Positions 14,242 to 14,493 of a stretch of DNA of 14,493 bases are shown here, one piece after another. The notes beneath the pieces were generated by a model. That model was not told the origin of the DNA and ran no database searches. It saw only the letters and a program-made list of their open reading frames with translations. Position numbers and translations under genes: made by a program. The stretch is from NCBI GenBank assembly GCA_002311635.1, contig DBZJ01000092.1, positions 1 to 14,493 on the forward strand, written 5' to 3'. The stretch is from Syntrophaceae bacterium UBA1163 (GTDB taxonomy: Bacteria; Desulfobacterota; BSN033; UBA1163). Position 1 is the first letter of the stretch, and every line of letters begins with the position of its first letter.

Positions 14242-14493
14242 ATCTTGAATGGATATATCTTAATCTTACAATTCCTCCTTTGTAAAGGCATTGGAACTTT
14301 TCCTTAAGTCCAATCCCAAGAAAGTAATTCGATTTTTATCAATAATTTATTGAAAATCCTGTTCCTATGGACCTGTAACCCTTCGTATCTTTCCACCCGA
14401 AGGTGAACATGTAGCTTTCTATCATTGATTTACATTTGTAATGTTGTATGGCAGAACAAAGATGAACAATCAATGTTTCAGCTTGCTATATTG
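14242..14493. promoter_or_regulatory. Upstream region of the MFS gene with palindromes
   Basis: No gene is seen in this stretch at the right edge. TCAATAATTTATTGA (14339-14353) is a perfect palindrome around a central T, about 100 bases before the MFS start, and is flanked by GATTTT and AAAATC. TTACATTTGTAA near 14430 is a second short dyad, and CATTGATT/AATCAATG is an 8-base inverted pair spanning about 14424-14475. These are candidate operator sites; no clear promoter hexamers were found. Confidence 0.4.

Overview
The window reads as chromosomal DNA from a Gram-negative bacterium. The gene set (LptD, a long-form HisG, an AccD-FolC pair, a DUF72 protein) and the abundance of palindromic intergenic repeats fit a member of the former Deltaproteobacteria (Desulfobacterota). 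That placement is inference from gene content and style; no rRNA or tRNA is present to confirm it. Most genes lie on the minus strand; only rlmD and one small secreted-protein gene are on the plus strand.

Region 1 (1-3145, minus): a tight operon accD - folC - lptD. accD and folC are 16 bases apart; folC and lptD overlap by GTGA. It joins the first step of fatty-acid synthesis, folate polyglutamylation and the outer-membrane LPS exporter. lptD runs off the left edge. A sigma-70-like promoter precedes accD.

Region 2 (3146-7021): rlmD (23S rRNA uracil methyltransferase, plus strand, possibly leaderless) diverges from accD across a palindromic repeat. It converges on hisI-hisG, which are translationally coupled, across a second type of palindrome. 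A DUF72 gene lies upstream of hisI, with a third palindrome between them and a perfect 16-base GC palindrome in front of its start.

Region 3 (7022-11484): envelope proteins. It holds a patatin-like lipoprotein, a short secreted Pro/Tyr/Gly-rich protein with two PGHW motifs (plus strand), a small Gly/Tyr-rich putative lipoprotein, and a 342-residue exported protein with seven consecutive histidines and a Gly-rich tail. Two clear hairpin terminators separate transcription units here. The three low-complexity exported proteins are the least familiar part of the window.

Region 4 (11485-14493): a 550-base AT-rich gap, then an MFS transporter followed by an amidohydrolase (metal-dependent TIM barrel) in the same direction. 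This suggests uptake and breakdown of a small carboxylated compound. Inverted repeats in front of both genes suggest regulation.

I found no CRISPR array, transposase, integrase, toxin-antitoxin pair or recognisable defence system. The strongest non-coding signal is a set of several distinct palindromic repeat types between genes, including two copies of one element with shared outer ends.
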